From: JACPFN01 sp035478615
GTDB lineage: Bacteria > Babelota > Babeliae > Babelales > Chromulinivoraceae
Direction of reading: 5' to 3'
DNA: 64,000 bases
Assembly (NCBI GenBank): GCA_035478615.1
Contig: DATIJN010000113.1
Span: forward strand, 1 to 64,000
In this document: positions 17,903-26,855 of the stretch, piece after piece
Numbering within the stretch: position 1 is the stretch's first letter
Layout: every line of letters begins with the position of its first letter
The notes under the pieces: generated by a model
Seen by the model: only the letters and a program-made list of their open reading frames with translations
Told to the model about the DNA's origin: nothing
Databases searched by the model: none
Position numbers and translations under genes: made by a program

Positions 17903-18685
17903 ATGTCACTTTCATCCATCGAAACATCTTCTAGAGAAATTGAATTGTTAATACCTATACCGGGACCTATTGGTCCTACAGGACCATCCGGTATTGCAAC
18001 AAATACTGGCGCTACTGGGCCGACTGGGACCACTGGTCCTATAGGACCAGCTGGTACAGCAACGAATACAGGAGCAACTGGACCTACAGGACCTACAGGA
18101 TATACTGGGCCAACAGGACCTTTAGGGCCAACTGGTATTACTGGTCCTACAGGACCAACCGGACAAACAGGTCCAACTGGATTTACTGGACCATTGGGTA
18201 CTGGGCCTACTGGACCTACTGGATTAGCCGGACCAACAGGACCACTTGGAATCGCTGGCACATTAGCATTCATTAATGTCTATAATACATCAGCACAAAC
18301 TGTAGCTGCTGGTTCAGCGGTAACATTTGATACCATTGATCCAGGTGCTAATTTTGGATTTATGTTTGTAGCGGGCACTAATACAATTACAGCGATTAAC
18401 ATTGGCGTGTATGAATTTCATTATTCTGTCACAGCAGCGGATTTGAATCAATTTGCTATATTCCTCAACGGAGTTGCTACTCCATCAAGCATTTACGGCG
18501 TTGATAATACATTAGTACAAAATAATGGAAAAACAATTTTACAAATTGTCGTACCAAATACAACAATTCAACTTGTTAATTACACTTCAGGATCTCCCGG
18601 TCCAATATCAGTTATAATTCCAACAAATACAGGTGGTTTACAAAATAATGTCAATGCAAGTCTTTTGATACGACGCATTGCATAA
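17903..18685 (+). CDS. Collagen-like protein with BclA-like C-terminal head
   Basis: A 260-residue protein. Residues 15-115 are Gly-Pro-Thr-type collagen triplets (GPTGPTGYTGPTGPLGPTGI), with two ATNTGATGP interruptions. Residues 120-260 form a beta-rich globular domain (AFINVYNTSAQTVAAGSAVT, GVYEFHYSVTAADLNQFAIF, NNGKTILQIVV, TIQLVNYTSG) whose order matches the trimeric C-terminal domain of Bacillus exosporium protein BclA. Likely forms trimeric fibres on the virion surface. Base composition is less A+T-rich than neighbours, suggesting a bacterial origin. A GPV-rich frame on the other strand is a shadow. Confidence 0.9.
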   Translation: MSLSSIETSSREIELLIPIPGPIGPTGPSGIATNTGATGPTGTTGPIGPAGTATNTGATGPTGPTGYTGPTGPLGPTGITGPTGPTGQTGPTGFTGPLGTGPTGPTGLAGPTGPLGIAGTLAFINVYNTSAQTVAAGSAVTFDTIDPGANFGFMFVAGTNTITAINIGVYEFHYSVTAADLNQFAIFLNGVATPSSIYGVDNTLVQNNGKTILQIVVPNTTIQLVNYTSGSPGPISVIIPTNTGGLQNNVNASLLIRRIA

Positions 18686-18765
18686 TTGATTATTAAATAT
18701 AAAATAAAAATATATTTATATTTCATTTCAATTAATATTATTATCAAAAATAATATTCATATCTA

Positions 18766-19608
18766 ATGATTATTCATAGTCATACGAATACGTATCGTTG
18801 TATAAAGTTAATCAACGAAGGTGGATTTGGATCCATATATAAAGCAACCGATTTACAAAACAATAAAACTGTCATTGTTAAAATTGAAAAAAAAGAATCA
18901 TTGATTAATGAAATTGACATATATAACCATATAAAACAATATAATAATGTGGGTTATCCTACATTGTATGATTATGTTATCAATGATCATCATAAAATGA
19001 TCATATTACAAGAACTTGGATCATCATTAAGTCAATTATTCATCCAATTTAAAAAATTTTCTTTAAAAACGACTATTCAATGTGGATTACAAATGTTAAC
19101 ACGTATTCAAACGTTGCATGAATTTGGTATTGTACATCATGATATAAAACCGAGTAATTTTGCCTTTGATTTAAATGATAAAACAATTTATTTATTTGAT
19201 TTTGGATTATCTGAATTTTATATGATAGATGGTATCCATCGTGATATACAACATATTGATAAAATGAACGGTACATATCAATATAGTTCAAGAAATGTAC
19301 ATCAAGGTATTTTATATAGCCGTAGAGATGATTTAGAATCGTGGATATATATACTCATCAAATTTTTGAAAGGATTTTTGCCGTGGCAACATGTTAAACC
19401 GAGCAAACAAATTTTACATTTAAAAAAAACATTTACAGCACAGCGCTTAACAAAACACCTTCCTTACCAGTTTTACTTAATGTTGGTGTATATTAAAAAT
19501 CTAAGTTATAAACAAAATCCGGATTACAATTTGTTAAAACGATATTTGTGTGAATGTGCTAAAGATGCACATATTGTATGTGATGATGATTATGATATTA
19601 TACTATAA
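18766..19608 (+). CDS. Protein kinase, casein kinase 1-like
   Basis: A 280-residue Ser/Thr kinase. Gly-rich loop INEGGFGSIYKA near residue 20, catalytic Lys in VIVKIEK near 42, catalytic loop HHDIKPSNFAF at 124-134, DFGLSEFY near 145 and a shortened C-lobe with 'SRRDDLESWIYILIKFLKG' that is characteristic of CK1/vaccinia-related kinases. The normal HRD is HHD. All catalytic residues are present. Its stop sits in a hairpin (19595-19621). Likely phosphorylates host or virion proteins. Confidence 0.9.
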   Translation: MIIHSHTNTYRCIKLINEGGFGSIYKATDLQNNKTVIVKIEKKESLINEIDIYNHIKQYNNVGYPTLYDYVINDHHKMIILQELGSSLSQLFIQFKKFSLKTTIQCGLQMLTRIQTLHEFGIVHHDIKPSNFAFDLNDKTIYLFDFGLSEFYMIDGIHRDIQHIDKMNGTYQYSSRNVHQGILYSRRDDLESWIYILIKFLKGFLPWQHVKPSKQILHLKKTFTAQRLTKHLPYQFYLMLVYIKNLSYKQNPDYNLLKRYLCECAKDAHIVCDDDYDIIL

Positions 19609-19621
19609 AATAGTATAATAT
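19595..19621 (+). terminator. 3'-end hairpin overlapping the kinase stop
   Basis: Perfect 12-base arms (ATATTATACTAT and reverse complement), loop AAA. The stop codon at 19606-19608 lies at the loop. Confidence 0.72.
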
Positions 19622-19632
19622 AACTATAAAAT

Positions 19633-20046
19633 ATGAATGACAATTTTAATATTAAAACAGAAGGGCGTGGTATTTGGTTCGTGATTCATACATTAGCTTA
19701 TCATGCTACAACAGAATCCGCAAAACAATCATTTACAGTGATGATTAATCAACTCTCTGATCATTTTGGATGTGACACTTGTAAACCTGATTTTAAAAAA
19801 TTTATCACCGATAAACCTTTAAAAGAATATTGGCACCAAGAATACGGATTTTTTAAATGGAGTTGGGAACTTCATAATATGGTAAATCAAAAACTTAAAA
19901 AACCATTATATCATTTTGATCATGCATTATTAAAATATAAAAGTTTTGTTTGTCAACATTGTGATAATAATATAAAAAATGCCATTATTGAACAAGTGAG
20001 TGATGTAAATCAATCGGACATGTTTAATTTGTTATCCTATTATTGA
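19633..20046 (+). CDS. Erv1/Alr-type thiol oxidoreductase
   Basis: A 137-residue FAD-linked sulfhydryl oxidase. The family features are WFVIHTLAYH at residues 15-24, the redox pair CDTC at 47-50 with following KPDFKKF, and the FAD-contacting ELHNMVNQKL. A second pair CQHC near residue 112 could act as shuttle disulfide. In NCLDVs such enzymes (vaccinia E10R, ASFV pB119L, Mimivirus R596) form disulfides in virion proteins in the cytoplasm. Located between the CK1-like kinase and a convergent glycosyltransferase-like gene. Confidence 0.88.
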   Translation: MNDNFNIKTEGRGIWFVIHTLAYHATTESAKQSFTVMINQLSDHFGCDTCKPDFKKFITDKPLKEYWHQEYGFFKWSWELHNMVNQKLKKPLYHFDHALLKYKSFVCQHCDNNIKNAIIEQVSDVNQSDMFNLLSYY

Positions 20047-20079
20047 CTTAAAAAATAATCATGATTATGATTATTTTTA

Positions 20080-20817
20080 TTAAACGTACAAATGTCTTGG
20101 TATTGAAATGATTGAATCATTATGATCACCTACATATTTACAAAATAAATGTGGATAATCTTGATATATCAGAATCCATAAATTAACTTCCCAAAATATC
20201 ATGTTTTTAGACAAACATGATTTAACATACTTATAACATAATTGATAAAAATCATGGCAGAAATGAATGGGTAAAATAAAAAAGCCACCACAAAAAACCC
20301 AATAAATATGTTGTATCAAATCGTTGTAGGATATATGACGTATATCATAACATCCAGGAATTAAAATTTGATTTAAATGAGTGATTTGATAATTTGCCAA
20401 TTTTTCAAAAGTTGTATTGTCTTTAAAAATTTTACCGATGCCACAATCAATCCATCCGATATAATCCGTTTTAACAACATGGCATGCTAAATGTAGAAAT
20501 TCAACTTTGCTATTCATTAATGCCATGTATTGACATGTGTCTTTTTGTGGATTACGTTGATATGGTAATTGAAGGGATGATTGTAAATCCATGATGGATT
20601 GATAAATCAAGACATCTTTCAAATGTTTTTTAATGACGACGACCGTCGGTCGCACATCAAATTGTTGTAAAAAATGATGATAATAGTCATCGACAAACAA
20701 AATTAAATTTAAATTCGAATTCAACATGTGTTGAATATGATTATTCATGATTTGTATATTATCAAATTCATTGTCATGAATTTTGTATAAACAAGATATA
20801 AATGTGATATTACTCAT
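20080..20817 (-). CDS. Putative glycosyltransferase, HtrL/YibB-like
   Basis: A 245-residue protein. The opening NITFISCLYKI, the LILFVDDYY segment and the central YIGWIDCGIGKIF agree with the HtrL/YibB family (annotated as WlaTC/HtrL glycosyltransferase-like), in which 'WIDxG' is the hallmark. FCGGFFILP and FWEVNLWILIYQDYP fit the later conserved part. Probably uses a nucleotide sugar; donor and acceptor cannot be told. Divergent from the F-box gene at 20852, with start codons 34 bases apart. Confidence 0.75.
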   Translation of the reverse strand: MSNITFISCLYKIHDNEFDNIQIMNNHIQHMLNSNLNLILFVDDYYHHFLQQFDVRPTVVVIKKHLKDVLIYQSIMDLQSSLQLPYQRNPQKDTCQYMALMNSKVEFLHLACHVVKTDYIGWIDCGIGKIFKDNTTFEKLANYQITHLNQILIPGCYDIRHISYNDLIQHIYWVFCGGFFILPIHFCHDFYQLCYKYVKSCLSKNMIFWEVNLWILIYQDYPHLFCKYVGDHNDSIISIPRHLYV

Positions 20818-20851
20818 TATTTTTTTTAAAAATGATTGTTTTTATAATAAA

Positions 20852-21412
20852 ATGAAACGATTCATAGAACACAATCAACCACGACACGTGGTCAATCAAG
20901 ATGAATTATACAACATCTTATGGCACGCTGATACTTCTACGATACGTCAATTATGTCAAATGAATAAAACTGCCCACGCATTATGTCAAAAAGATCAATG
21001 GAAATCCAAATTTGATAACGATTCATTACCATCATTTAATGGTAAATATACATTGTATAACTATCTCTATATGTCCCATTTACAAGAAGAAGCCGAAGAT
21101 TTATTTCTAGTCATGTCTGAAAACGATTATATGTATTTAACTTATATTTATCCAGATAAAACGGTTGTTTATAAAAACATTCATTTTACACCCAAATATG
21201 TTATAGAAAATGGATGTATTAAAAAAACATATCATGAATTTCTTGTGTCGTTGATGTATGCATTACATAAACATGCTGATATTTATGATCGTGATACCGA
21301 TCGTGTATCGTATATTAAATCTGTTTTATTGAAAGAACCAAAGTGTAAAAAAAAAGCACAAGACCGACTTAAACTTTATGATAAGATGGAATTGGAAAGA
21401 TTAGGTTTTTAA
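20852..21412 (+). CDS. F-box protein, paralogue of 11028 and 52045 products
   Basis: A 186-residue protein starting MKRFIEHNQPRHVV. It keeps the F-box (VNQDELYNILWHADTSTIRQ, LCQMNKTAHALC, QWKSKF) and the following SLPSFNGKYTLYNYLYM block shared with its two paralogues, but lacks their N-terminal NP.T.R module. I chose the ATG at 20852; upstream extension requires a TTG and would overlap the divergent gene. Likely SCF adapter. Confidence 0.82.
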   Translation: MKRFIEHNQPRHVVNQDELYNILWHADTSTIRQLCQMNKTAHALCQKDQWKSKFDNDSLPSFNGKYTLYNYLYMSHLQEEAEDLFLVMSENDYMYLTYIYPDKTVVYKNIHFTPKYVIENGCIKKTYHEFLVSLMYALHKHADIYDRDTDRVSYIKSVLLKEPKCKKKAQDRLKLYDKMELERLGF

Positions 21413-21429
21413 ATAATAATATTTAAAAA

Positions 21430-22113
21430 TTAATGAGGTCTGATTTTATCGATATTTAAATCTTTTGCCATGATATAATGATCAATACAATCAGCCAATT
21501 TATTTTGTATTATAAGATCATATTCTGACGATAATATATGAAACAAATCAATTAATATATCAAAATCATTTAAAAACCACAATTTCATATATTCATGATA
21601 AATAGCAGTCACTGTTGGTTTATTTAATTTAGTTACTTCTTGATTATACAAATCTTCCGACAATGGAGTGACCAGGATGTTAATATATTCATCAAGACAA
21701 TTTTCAATCAAAGAACCAGATTTACATTCATATGTCATTTTCATCTTTTTTAATCCCAATACAGCTAAATCACAAATATGATTCAATATTTTAGAATCGA
21801 TATCATGAAATTTGATATAGCCAAGTTGTAAACCGCGAAAATAAAATAGTGGTAATTTTAACTGATGAAGTTGGTTCCGCTCATCACTATTAAACCACCG
21901 CTGTACACCTTGAAACATGCTAGGTTCTTGAATGTCAATTTTATTATTTTTAATGCTAATTTTAGTACCTGGTGATTTATATGCCAATAACGCAAGTTTG
22001 ATTGTTGTACACAGTGGATCAATAAATTCAGTAGACATATCAATAGATTGTGACATTTGTGTGAGTAATTTTGAAATATTAATACTTGCGTATTTGATAA
22101 TATAAGCTTCCAT
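21430..22113 (-). CDS. Conserved NCLDV-type hypothetical protein
   Basis: A 227-residue protein. The block SPGTKISIKNNKIDI, QEPSMFQGVQRWFN and LPLFYFRGLQLGY is of a type I associate with a conserved giant virus family of unknown function, in which 'Q...R' and a GDsR-like loop precede a helical C-terminus. I cannot name the family with certainty. It converges with the F-box gene at 20852 and is divergent from the kinase at 22186. Confidence 0.75.
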   Translation of the reverse strand: MEAYIIKYASINISKLLTQMSQSIDMSTEFIDPLCTTIKLALLAYKSPGTKISIKNNKIDIQEPSMFQGVQRWFNSDERNQLHQLKLPLFYFRGLQLGYIKFHDIDSKILNHICDLAVLGLKKMKMTYECKSGSLIENCLDEYINILVTPLSEDLYNQEVTKLNKPTVTAIYHEYMKLWFLNDFDILIDLFHILSSEYDLIIQNKLADCIDHYIMAKDLNIDKIRPH

Positions 22114-22185
22114 TTTTGTTAATGATAAAAAAATAACTTGTTTTTTAGTAATATATTAAATATTATTACAATAATATTTAAAAAG

Positions 22186-23382
22186 ATGTCTACCATTATA
22201 TTATCCACTGAACATCCCTATTGTGAATATCATAGTTCATCATATACTATAACAAATAAAACATTAGGTCAAGGATCTTATGGTAAAGTATATTTAGCCA
22301 CCGACAACAAACAGCGGAAAGTAGCCATTAAATGCTGCCCAATTCCTTCTGATGGGATTGATAATTTAAATGAATGTATGATTATGAAATCGATTATGCA
22401 CCCGTATCTGAATCACGCCATTGATATATTTGCATCTAAAAAAATGCTATACATTATACAACCTTTAGCCATCATGGATTTACACCAATATACCCATATG
22501 TATAAAAATAATCATCAATGTACGCTTGATGAATTAAAATATATTTATCATAGTTTATTGCAAGCTGTGGTGGTTTTGCATTCACAAAACATCATCCACG
22601 GCGATATTAAAGCAAGTAATGTTTTATTATACAATGACCATACAATCAAACTCACCGACTTTACCTTATCTGTTAAAATGGATAAATGTTTTAATCATAT
22701 CATAGCGACAGCAACACATCGTAGTTTGGAAGTATTATTAAAAAAAGAATTTGATTTATCAGCTGATATTTGGTCATTGGGTATTACATTTTATGAAATT
22801 TATTACCAAGAATTGTTAATTAAAAATCAACATGATGAAAACACCAATAAACAAAAATACATCAATGCTGTATTAGATTGGGCAACATTGACCAATCAAA
22901 TCACCAATATAACACATTATGCTATTGAATACCAAAAAACAAATTTATCAAAACAATATTACAATCAATGTAATGTGGATATTAATAAAATAATGACGAG
23001 TATGCTTAAAATTGATCCATCCGATAGACCGAGTGCTTATGAATTAATTTGTGATGATTTTTTTTCTGGATTACCAAAAAAAAATCCTGTTATTATAACA
23101 CCCATTATGAATGTTTTTTCACATGATGAACAAGCACGTATGATAAGATATATCGAACAATGTTGTGATGATGAACATGTACAAAACATGGCTTATAAGT
23201 TATATTGTCAACTCACATTGACAACGATGAGTGAATCTAATAAAGCGGTTGGCGTGACATGGATTTCTGCCAAATTGTTAAACTATAATGTTTCAGCATT
23301 AAAACATAATTACGATAATATCACATTGTTGCAAATTGAGCGAGATTTATGTCACGATTTGGAATTTCAATTGATGTATTAA
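22186..23382 (+). CDS. CDK-like protein kinase fused to cyclin-like domain
   Basis: A 398-residue protein. Kinase part: Gly loop LGQGSYGKVYLA from residue 26, Lys in VAIKCC near 49, catalytic loop HGDIKASNVLL at 138-148, DFTLS near 159 and ATHRSLEVLL plus SADIWSLGITFYEI, the CMGC-type activation segment. Changes from canonical are HGD for HRD and DFT for DFG. The last 90 residues (AYKLYCQLTLTT, SNKAVGVTWISAKLLNY, LLQIERDLCHDLEFQL) follow the cyclin-box pattern of helices including the K...E cyclin signature. So this may be a self-activating CDK-cyclin polypeptide. ATG at 22186 chosen since upstream extension needs TTG. Confidence 0.85.
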   Translation: MSTIILSTEHPYCEYHSSSYTITNKTLGQGSYGKVYLATDNKQRKVAIKCCPIPSDGIDNLNECMIMKSIMHPYLNHAIDIFASKKMLYIIQPLAIMDLHQYTHMYKNNHQCTLDELKYIYHSLLQAVVVLHSQNIIHGDIKASNVLLYNDHTIKLTDFTLSVKMDKCFNHIIATATHRSLEVLLKKEFDLSADIWSLGITFYEIYYQELLIKNQHDENTNKQKYINAVLDWATLTNQITNITHYAIEYQKTNLSKQYYNQCNVDINKIMTSMLKIDPSDRPSAYELICDDFFSGLPKKNPVIITPIMNVFSHDEQARMIRYIEQCCDDEHVQNMAYKLYCQLTLTTMSESNKAVGVTWISAKLLNYNVSALKHNYDNITLLQIERDLCHDLEFQLMY

Positions 23383-23395
23383 ATAAAATATTATT

Positions 23396-24421
23396 TTAAA
23401 AAATAATCTTAGTATTTGGTAATTGTTGTATTAACTTGTTTATAAATGCCGATGAAAAATTGTTGTTTGACAAATACAAGTATTTTAAATTAATCAACTG
23501 ACCTATTTCCGGCGGCAATGCCGTCAGTTGGTTGTAAGATAAATCCAATTGTTGTAAAGCACTCAGCTGGCTAATTTCCGGCTGCAATGCACTCAGTTGG
23601 TTGTAAGACAAATTCAATAGTTGTAAAGCATGCATCTGACCCATTTCCGGCGGCAATGCAATCAATTTGTTTATTGCTAAATTTAAATATTTTAAATGGA
23701 TAAGCTGACACAGTTCCTGTGGCAATGCACTCAGTTGGTTGTTTGACAAATCCAATGTTTGTAAAGCACTCAGCCGACCCATTTCCGGAGGCAATGCGCC
23801 CAGTTGGTTGTTATTCAAAAGCAATTGTTGTAAAGAACTCAGTCGGCTCATTTCTGGAGGCAATGAACTCAGTTGGTTACCATTCAAATACAATTTTTGT
23901 AAATGACTCAATTGACCTATTTCCGGTGGCAATACTTTGATTTTTTTTGCAGATAAACTTAATTCTTTTTTTTTATATAATGCTATCATTGTATATTTTT
24001 TGAGTGAAGGTAATAAGAGGATCAAGCGAGACAACTGGTAACACAGTTTAAGCAACTGGAACCACGTCATATTAGCAGTTTTTAAAACAGCCATACCCGT
24101 TTCATGATAGAAACGGTCATAAATGTGTCGAAATAAATCGTCCTGTTGATGACATAAAGTCTTATTAACTTGACACAATCGGAATACAGATTGGATATCC
24201 GCATGAGATAAAATTTCACGTAAGACATCTTTGTTTAAATCAACTTGACGATGATGGACAATGGTTGATTTAATTTTTCGTGGTGCAACATGTGTTGTGC
24301 GTATCGGTTGTAATAATAAAACATTTTCATTGTATTTTTTCAATAACTTTTTATAAGTTGGACCATCAATATAAATGAATCTTCCAGAATCTGGATTTTG
24401 TATTTGCTTATACGTTTCCAT
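23396..24421 (-). CDS. F-box/LRR protein with full N-terminal module
   Basis: A 341-residue family member and the one with the most complete N-terminus: METYKQIQNPDSGRFIYIDG, then PTYKKLLKKYNENV and LQPIRTTHVAPRK. The NPDSGR...Y..L part is the same module as in the RPB10-like and F-box proteins. F-box VDLNKDVLREILSHADIQSV follows, then MTWFQLLKLCYQLSRL and seven LRRs, ending in LIQQLPNTKIIF. Sister copies at 8763 and 60759 look like internal deletions of this N-terminus. Converges with the kinase gene 13 bases away. Confidence 0.9.
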   Translation of the reverse strand: METYKQIQNPDSGRFIYIDGPTYKKLLKKYNENVLLLQPIRTTHVAPRKIKSTIVHHRQVDLNKDVLREILSHADIQSVFRLCQVNKTLCHQQDDLFRHIYDRFYHETGMAVLKTANMTWFQLLKLCYQLSRLILLLPSLKKYTMIALYKKKELSLSAKKIKVLPPEIGQLSHLQKLYLNGNQLSSLPPEMSRLSSLQQLLLNNNQLGALPPEMGRLSALQTLDLSNNQLSALPQELCQLIHLKYLNLAINKLIALPPEMGQMHALQLLNLSYNQLSALQPEISQLSALQQLDLSYNQLTALPPEIGQLINLKYLYLSNNNFSSAFINKLIQQLPNTKIIF

Positions 24422-24475
24422 TTAAATATGATTAAAAAAAAATGATTAGATTTATTTATATATATCTTAAAAAAG

Positions 24476-25171
24476 ATGAATATAGAAACGCATTTTGATA
24501 AAGTATGCCATTTTCACATTCAATGTGGCATAACAATACCGACAACTGAACAACGTGATTTGTTTATAAGGGATCCAAATTTAATCAACAAAGCTGTTGG
24601 ATTTATTGAAGAAGAATATAAAGAATATCTGGATGCGATTGAAAAGGATGATGAATGTGAAAAATTGGATGCACTCATTGATATATCCTATTTTACCTTA
24701 AGATTATGTGCCTTGCTTGGTAGTAATATGGATGATAAAAAATTTAAACATGTTGAATGGCGCGGTATTTATGTTGACGTTATTGGTAAAAAATGTGTTG
24801 ATGTCATCAAAGATTTGCTTGATGACATTGTGCAACAAGTGAAAAATGAAAATTATGATGCGTTGATTCACGCATTGTATAATATGGAAATTATTGTAGA
24901 AAAAATTGGTATACAACGATTAAATCATCAATTTAAAAAATGGTATGAGGCCTTTGATTTGATTCACCAAAATAATATGTCTAAATTGTGCCAAAATGAA
25001 GCTGAAGCGATTGATACGGTTACAAGCTATGAAGGTCATAGCATCTACAAACATGTGGCTTATAGACAAGCACCAGATCAACAACATTGGGTTGTATATG
25101 ATCAAGATACTGGTAAAATATTAAAATCGAATCTTTGGAAACCAGTTGATTTAACTTTATTTTTTAAATAA
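24476..25171 (+). CDS. MazG-like all-alpha NTP pyrophosphohydrolase
   Basis: A 231-residue protein. FIEEEYKEYLDAI near residue 45-57 and KLDALIDISYFTLRL near 65-79 form the metal-binding ExxE...D motif pair of MazG/phosphoribosyl-ATP pyrophosphatase-like enzymes, which hydrolyse nucleoside triphosphates to monophosphate and pyrophosphate. The later NNMSKLCQNEAEAIDT segment fits the phage and giant virus branch that also carries a second helical half. Likely cleans or balances the (d)NTP pool. Context: an independent gene flanked by the LRR gene and small unknown genes. Confidence 0.82.
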   Translation: MNIETHFDKVCHFHIQCGITIPTTEQRDLFIRDPNLINKAVGFIEEEYKEYLDAIEKDDECEKLDALIDISYFTLRLCALLGSNMDDKKFKHVEWRGIYVDVIGKKCVDVIKDLLDDIVQQVKNENYDALIHALYNMEIIVEKIGIQRLNHQFKKWYEAFDLIHQNNMSKLCQNEAEAIDTVTSYEGHSIYKHVAYRQAPDQQHWVVYDQDTGKILKSNLWKPVDLTLFFK

Positions 25172-25227
25172 CATATTGATAAAATGATTTAATAAATTAT
25201 TTATATAATTTTAATAGTAATTAAAAA

Positions 25228-25500
25228 ATGTCAAATCGTACACTTCATGTCGGCGCGCGCGGTGGACAATATTACATTGTCAAGGGTAAAAAAGTATATG
25301 TCAAAAAATCACCTAAACGAGTAAGAAAATCACCACGAGTATTAAGGGGATGTGTCAAACAATACTCGCCAAAATATAAAAATCGTCCTAGTCCAGCTTT
25401 TCCTGCCAATGAATGTTGTGGACAGATCAAAAAAAGAGACAATGTTAATTGGATTTCAGAACCAGACAAGAATGGTGTGTGTAAATGGAAAAAATTTTAA
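25228..25500 (+). CDS. Small basic protein with GRGGxYYxxxGKKVYV motif
   Basis: A 90-residue Lys/Arg-rich protein. The N-terminus GARGGQYYIVKGKKVYVK and the C-terminal part RPSPAFPANECCG plus SEPDKNGVCKWKKF are two motifs that recur across giant virus proteins, often at the ends of larger ones; here they form nearly the whole protein. Their function is not established; basic charge suggests nucleic-acid or virion association. Confidence 0.75.
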   Translation: MSNRTLHVGARGGQYYIVKGKKVYVKKSPKRVRKSPRVLRGCVKQYSPKYKNRPSPAFPANECCGQIKKRDNVNWISEPDKNGVCKWKKF

Positions 25501-25504
25501 TAAT

Positions 25505-25831
25505 TTAGATTTTTGATAATGTTATATTTTCATGATCTGATAAATCATGTAAAGTCCATAAATTTTGTTTATAATAGGGTTGAGTATGACTCCGTGTTGT
25601 AAATTTTTCAACATAAATATGTTTGACATCGTTAAAATATAATTTACCTGTATAATTTGTTAATGTATTATTATTGTTATCAAATAGATAAAAAGTAATC
25701 AAATAACCATCATCCACTTTATAATATTGACCACAAATTTGTTCATGTTGATATAAATACTGATTATTTTTATGACATAAAAATTGAATATTGGTATTTT
25801 TATAATGCCACTGTCCTTCTAATAATTCCAT
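25505..25831 (-). CDS. Hypothetical protein
   Basis: A 108-residue protein with predicted beta strands (GQYYKVDDGYLITFYLFDNN, YTGKLYFNDVKHIYVEKF) and no recognised family. It converges with the 25228 gene, only four bases between the stop codons, and is divergent from 25882. Function unknown. Confidence 0.65.
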   Translation of the reverse strand: MELLEGQWHYKNTNIQFLCHKNNQYLYQHEQICGQYYKVDDGYLITFYLFDNNNNTLTNYTGKLYFNDVKHIYVEKFTTRSHTQPYYKQNLWTLHDLSDHENITLSKI

Positions 25832-25881
25832 TTATTAATGTTAATTAATAATATTTAAATCATATTTAAAATATTATTAAA

Positions 25882-26841
25882 ATGATTCAATGGGTAGCCA
25901 ATCCTAAACAATATGACGTATTTCAAGTTTTATTTGATCAACCATTTTATACCATTGACACGCCTATTGCCACCGATGATGGTTTATTAGTTAATCAAAT
26001 CAATACAATACCATTATATCACGGCGTCTATCAATTTACCATCGATACAACCCATAGTAAAGATGACGCCATCACAACGTTATACAGTTTATTAAACCAT
26101 ATTGATTTGTTACAATTATCTTTTGATGTATATCAAAAGATGAATGAATATGTTTGGCGTGGCTTGGCCAGTTTGTTAAAAATTTTGTTATATAAACATT
26201 TTGATTATCGTGTATCACATGTGATACGTAATAATAACAACATTGTACCAATGATTGGTACGCAGCCTGTTTACGTATCATCCATGGTGAGTAAAAGTAT
26301 TCACGAATTGATCAAAATGGATGATTTAATTGGTTACAAAACACTACTTGATTTATACCATCATCATGTAAACATATCAGATGATATGTATGTGAGTGAT
26401 TTGATATGGACATTTGATTTAAATCATTTTAAATATCGCAACGTGTTAAATGTACCCGTTGTCGAAGTGTTACAAGATGAAGAAAATGAATCGCGGGCGA
26501 AGTTTTATGAATTTGGTTATGATACTTTACAAAGTATCGTATCCCATTTATATCATATGATTAACACTATAACATTATTGTCAAATAATGGTACATTATC
26601 AGGTGATTGGATATGGACATACGAATCCAACGTTAAAAATAAACAACTCATAAAACGTGCGGCGATACGTGCATTTTCAGATTATTATAAAAACGATATT
26701 GATTTCCTAAAAAAACAAAATCTTATTCGTATTGGTTCAGATCTTATCATTACAATACCGATGAAGCAGGATGATGATGCTGATGCTCTAAAATTAAATA
26801 TCAATCGTTATTTATCAGATGATAAAATAAATAAAAATTAA
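25882..26841 (+). CDS. Hypothetical protein
   Basis: A 319-residue protein with mixed alpha/beta composition, no membrane segment and no motif I recognise. The ATG follows an A/T-rich leader. It converges with the F-box/LRR gene at 26856 with 14 bases between stops. Function cannot be assigned. Confidence 0.7.
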   Translation: MIQWVANPKQYDVFQVLFDQPFYTIDTPIATDDGLLVNQINTIPLYHGVYQFTIDTTHSKDDAITTLYSLLNHIDLLQLSFDVYQKMNEYVWRGLASLLKILLYKHFDYRVSHVIRNNNNIVPMIGTQPVYVSSMVSKSIHELIKMDDLIGYKTLLDLYHHHVNISDDMYVSDLIWTFDLNHFKYRNVLNVPVVEVLQDEENESRAKFYEFGYDTLQSIVSHLYHMINTITLLSNNGTLSGDWIWTYESNVKNKQLIKRAAIRAFSDYYKNDIDFLKKQNLIRIGSDLIITIPMKQDDDADALKLNINRYLSDDKINKN

Positions 26842-26855
26842 CTAATAATATTGTT

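Noticed and set aside
17692..18273. GPV-rich collagen-like frame on the minus strand
   Set aside because: It mirrors the plus-strand GPT codons. The plus-strand gene has a complete BclA-like head domain; the minus frame has only low-complexity sequence.
22138..22185. Signal-peptide-like extension of the kinase
   Set aside because: Start would be TTG and the hydrophobic residues come from AT-rich leader DNA.
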